This document shows positions 6,355 to 7,241 of a stretch of DNA of 7,241 bases, one piece after another. The position numbers and the translations under genes were made by a program. The first letter of the stretch is position 1, and the number at the start of each line of letters is the position of its first letter. The notes below the pieces were generated by a model. It did not search any database. It was not told the origin of the DNA and saw nothing but the letters and a program-made list of their open reading frames with translations. This stretch comes from Ignavibacteria bacterium. GTDB taxonomy: Bacteria > Bacteroidota > Ignavibacteria > Ignavibacteriales > Ignavibacteriaceae. Location: NCBI GenBank assembly GCA_030648225.1, contig JAUSIA010000222.1:1-7241 (forward strand). The letters run 5' to 3'.

Positions 6355-6503
6355 TTAATATCAATAGTTAGCTTTATTTTATGTTATAAATAATGTGATA
6401 AACCCCACGACTATTAAATTTATGACGAATAAATTCTTTCTAAAAAATTTGATGTTGAAATAAGAGTTTTTCTACCATTTCCATAATCATTTTCTCCGCC
6501 CAT

Positions 6504-6743
6504 CTAACATTTCTTTACAAAAATCAATTTTTCAGTTAATTTGAGCTTAGACAACAATAAAATTACCGAGAGTAAGTTTATTAGAATATTAAGAATGGTG
6601 GTCAAACGACTTTCGTACGGAAGGTTTTGTTTAATTAACTCTTCGTGAGGAAGTTTAATATTTGGTTTTTCCTGGGAGAAAAGAAAAGTAGTATTTAGTA
6701 AAACAATAAAAATAAACAAGCAGTAACCAAACAAATTTTTCAT
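6504..6743 (-). CDS. Small exported membrane protein of unknown function, possibly truncated
   Basis: A 79-residue ORF that I do not recognise. It has a good ribosome binding site (AAGGAG at 6751-6756, seven bases before the ATG) and a convincing signal peptide (residues 1-23, MKNLFGYCLFIFIVLLNTTFLFS then QEKPN), so translation and export are likely. A short polar segment at 25-46 follows, then a second hydrophobic stretch at about 47-65 (LTTILNILINLLSVILLL) that could span the membrane, and a basic tail. After the TAG stop at 6504-6506 the same frame continues open for 27 codons to a TAA at 6420-6422. This may mean the gene was once longer and is now broken, or it may be chance. It lies alone between two T9SS cargo genes, and the upstream one ends with a hairpin, so it is probably transcribed separately. 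Confidence 0.5.
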   Translation of the reverse strand: MKNLFGYCLFIFIVLLNTTFLFSQEKPNIKLPHEELIKQNLPYESRLTTILNILINLLSVILLLSKLKLTEKLIFVKKC

Positions 6744-6807
6744 ATATGCGCTCCTTATTTTGTGAATAGATATGTTTATAAAGAGTAGAATAACTGGAAT
6801 GGGTTCA

Positions 6808-6836
6808 ATATTAAACTAAAACTTTAAGAATAGCAA
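6808..6836 (-). promoter_or_regulatory. Candidate promoter of the small exported ORF
   Basis: On the minus strand TTGCTA (6831-6836), a 17-base spacer and TAATAT (6808-6813) form a sigma70-like promoter, giving a leader of about 57 nt before the ATG at 6743. It lies just after the hairpin that closes the upstream gene, which is the expected place for a new transcript to begin. Confidence 0.42.
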
Positions 6837-6848
6837 GAGCTTTTATAA

Positions 6849-6876
6849 GTAGGGACTTGATTAATCAAATCCCTAC
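6849..6876 (-). terminator. GTAGGGA...TCCCTAC hairpin after the partial T9SS cargo gene
   Basis: GTAGGGA (6849-6855) pairs with TCCCTAC (6870-6876). After one C-A mismatch the inner palindrome TTGATTAATCAA continues the stem, so nearly the whole 28 bases fold back. It starts 10 bp past the stop codon of the upstream gene, as a terminator would. On the minus strand it is followed only by TTATAAAAG, a weak U-tract, so it may instead be a dispersed palindromic repeat that happens to stop transcription. Confidence 0.55.
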
Positions 6877-6886
6877 ATTCAAAGAC

Positions 6887-7241
6887 TTACTTAACCAAAA
6901 TCATTTTCTTAGCAGAGATGAAATTATTCTTACCATCTAAAGATTGTGCTTCTATCTTATAGAAATAAACACCACTTGAAAGACTTGCAGCATTGAAATT
7001 TTCTTCATATACGCCTGCATCTCTTATCCCACTAATAATTTCATTTACTTCTTTTCCTAAGGCATCATAAATTGTTAGTTTAACAAAGCTATGCTGCGGA
7101 ACAGAATATTTAATTATTGTAGAAGGATTAAAGGGATTGGGGTAATTATTAAACAATTTGAAATCTGTTAAAGAAACGATATCATCATCAATACCCGTAA
7201 CCTTTTCCCAGGTATAGAGAGTTCTGGTCTCATTTACCCAG
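6887..7241 (-). CDS. C-terminal end of a T9SS cargo protein (cut by right edge)
   Basis: The last 117 residues of a larger secreted protein. The frame is open to the window edge and begins WVNETRTLYTWEKV, so a TTG at 7154-7156 is an internal codon, not a start. Only the terminal sorting region is certain: a linker (TGIDDDIVSLTDFKL), then NNYPNPFNPSTIIKYSV, VKLTIYDALGKEV, the GIRDAGVYEENFNA strand pair, LSSGVYFYKIEAQS, and the basic C-terminus KKMILVK. This is the type A T9SS sorting domain, recognised by the secretion pore and removed or processed on the cell surface. It parallels the tail of the Asp-box propeller protein (YPNPFNPT and KKFILIK there), so both would use the same secretion machinery. 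The functional domain lies outside the window and cannot be named. Confidence 0.93.
   Translation of the reverse strand, partial: WVNETRTLYTWEKVTGIDDDIVSLTDFKLFNNYPNPFNPSTIIKYSVPQHSFVKLTIYDALGKEVNEIISGIRDAGVYEENFNAASLSSGVYFYKIEAQSLDGKNNFISAKKMILVK

Larger units (their letters stand above)
6119..6503. other. 385-bp intergenic gap without a credible gene
   Basis: It holds the candidate promoter of the propeller gene at its left end and a 12-bp inverted repeat at 6323-6354. No frame in it has both a start and a plausible protein. At 6420-6503 the frame of the small upstream ORF stays open for 27 more codons past its stop (reading MGGENDYGNGRKTL...), which may be a decayed tail of that gene. No tRNA, rRNA or CRISPR structure was seen. 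Confidence 0.6.

Overview
The window looks like a chromosomal segment of an AT-rich, Gram-negative member of the Bacteroidetes/Chlorobi group, most likely Ignavibacteriota. The evidence is two C-terminal type IX secretion (T9SS) sorting domains with the YPNPFNP signature, a lipoprotein with PD40 propeller repeats, and an AT-rich coding style. The phylum call is inference, because no rRNA gene or complete universal marker lies in the window.

Layout. Positions 1-812 (minus) hold the first 270 codons of purA (adenylosuccinate synthetase), cut by the left edge. A factor-independent terminator at 846-881 separates it from a small STAS anti-anti-sigma gene (908-1249, minus). Next is a 244-bp divergent regulatory gap. 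It holds a candidate STAS promoter overlaid by a 10-bp inverted repeat, a 91-bp inverted array built of GATTAN hexamers, and an ECF-type promoter (GGAAC-N16-CGTC). That promoter ends so close to the GTG start of the ECF sigma gene (1494-2084, plus) that the mRNA is predicted to be leaderless. A 530-residue membrane-anchored anti-sigma factor (2090-3682, plus) follows immediately.

The right half is on the minus strand. It contains a PD40/TolB-like propeller lipoprotein (3816-4733), a secreted Asp-box propeller protein with a T9SS sorting domain (4847-6118), a 385-bp gap without a gene but with a 12-bp inverted repeat, a small exported membrane ORF of unknown function (6504-6743), a GTAGGGA...TCCCTAC hairpin, and the C-terminal end of another T9SS cargo protein cut by the right edge (6887-7241).

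How it fits together. The sigma/anti-sigma pair is a self-contained envelope-signalling unit. The anti-sigma has a short cytoplasmic sigma-binding domain without zinc ligands, one membrane helix, and about 430 periplasmic residues of unknown fold with a duplicated IPDxExPDxDS motif and coiled coils. The unit appears to drive its own transcription. The flanking cell-surface genes are possible targets or simply neighbours; I saw no second copy of the ECF promoter in the other intergenic gaps. The most unusual features are the predicted leaderless, autoregulated sigma gene, the GATTAN inverted hexamer array upstream of it, and the atypical large periplasmic anti-sigma sensor.
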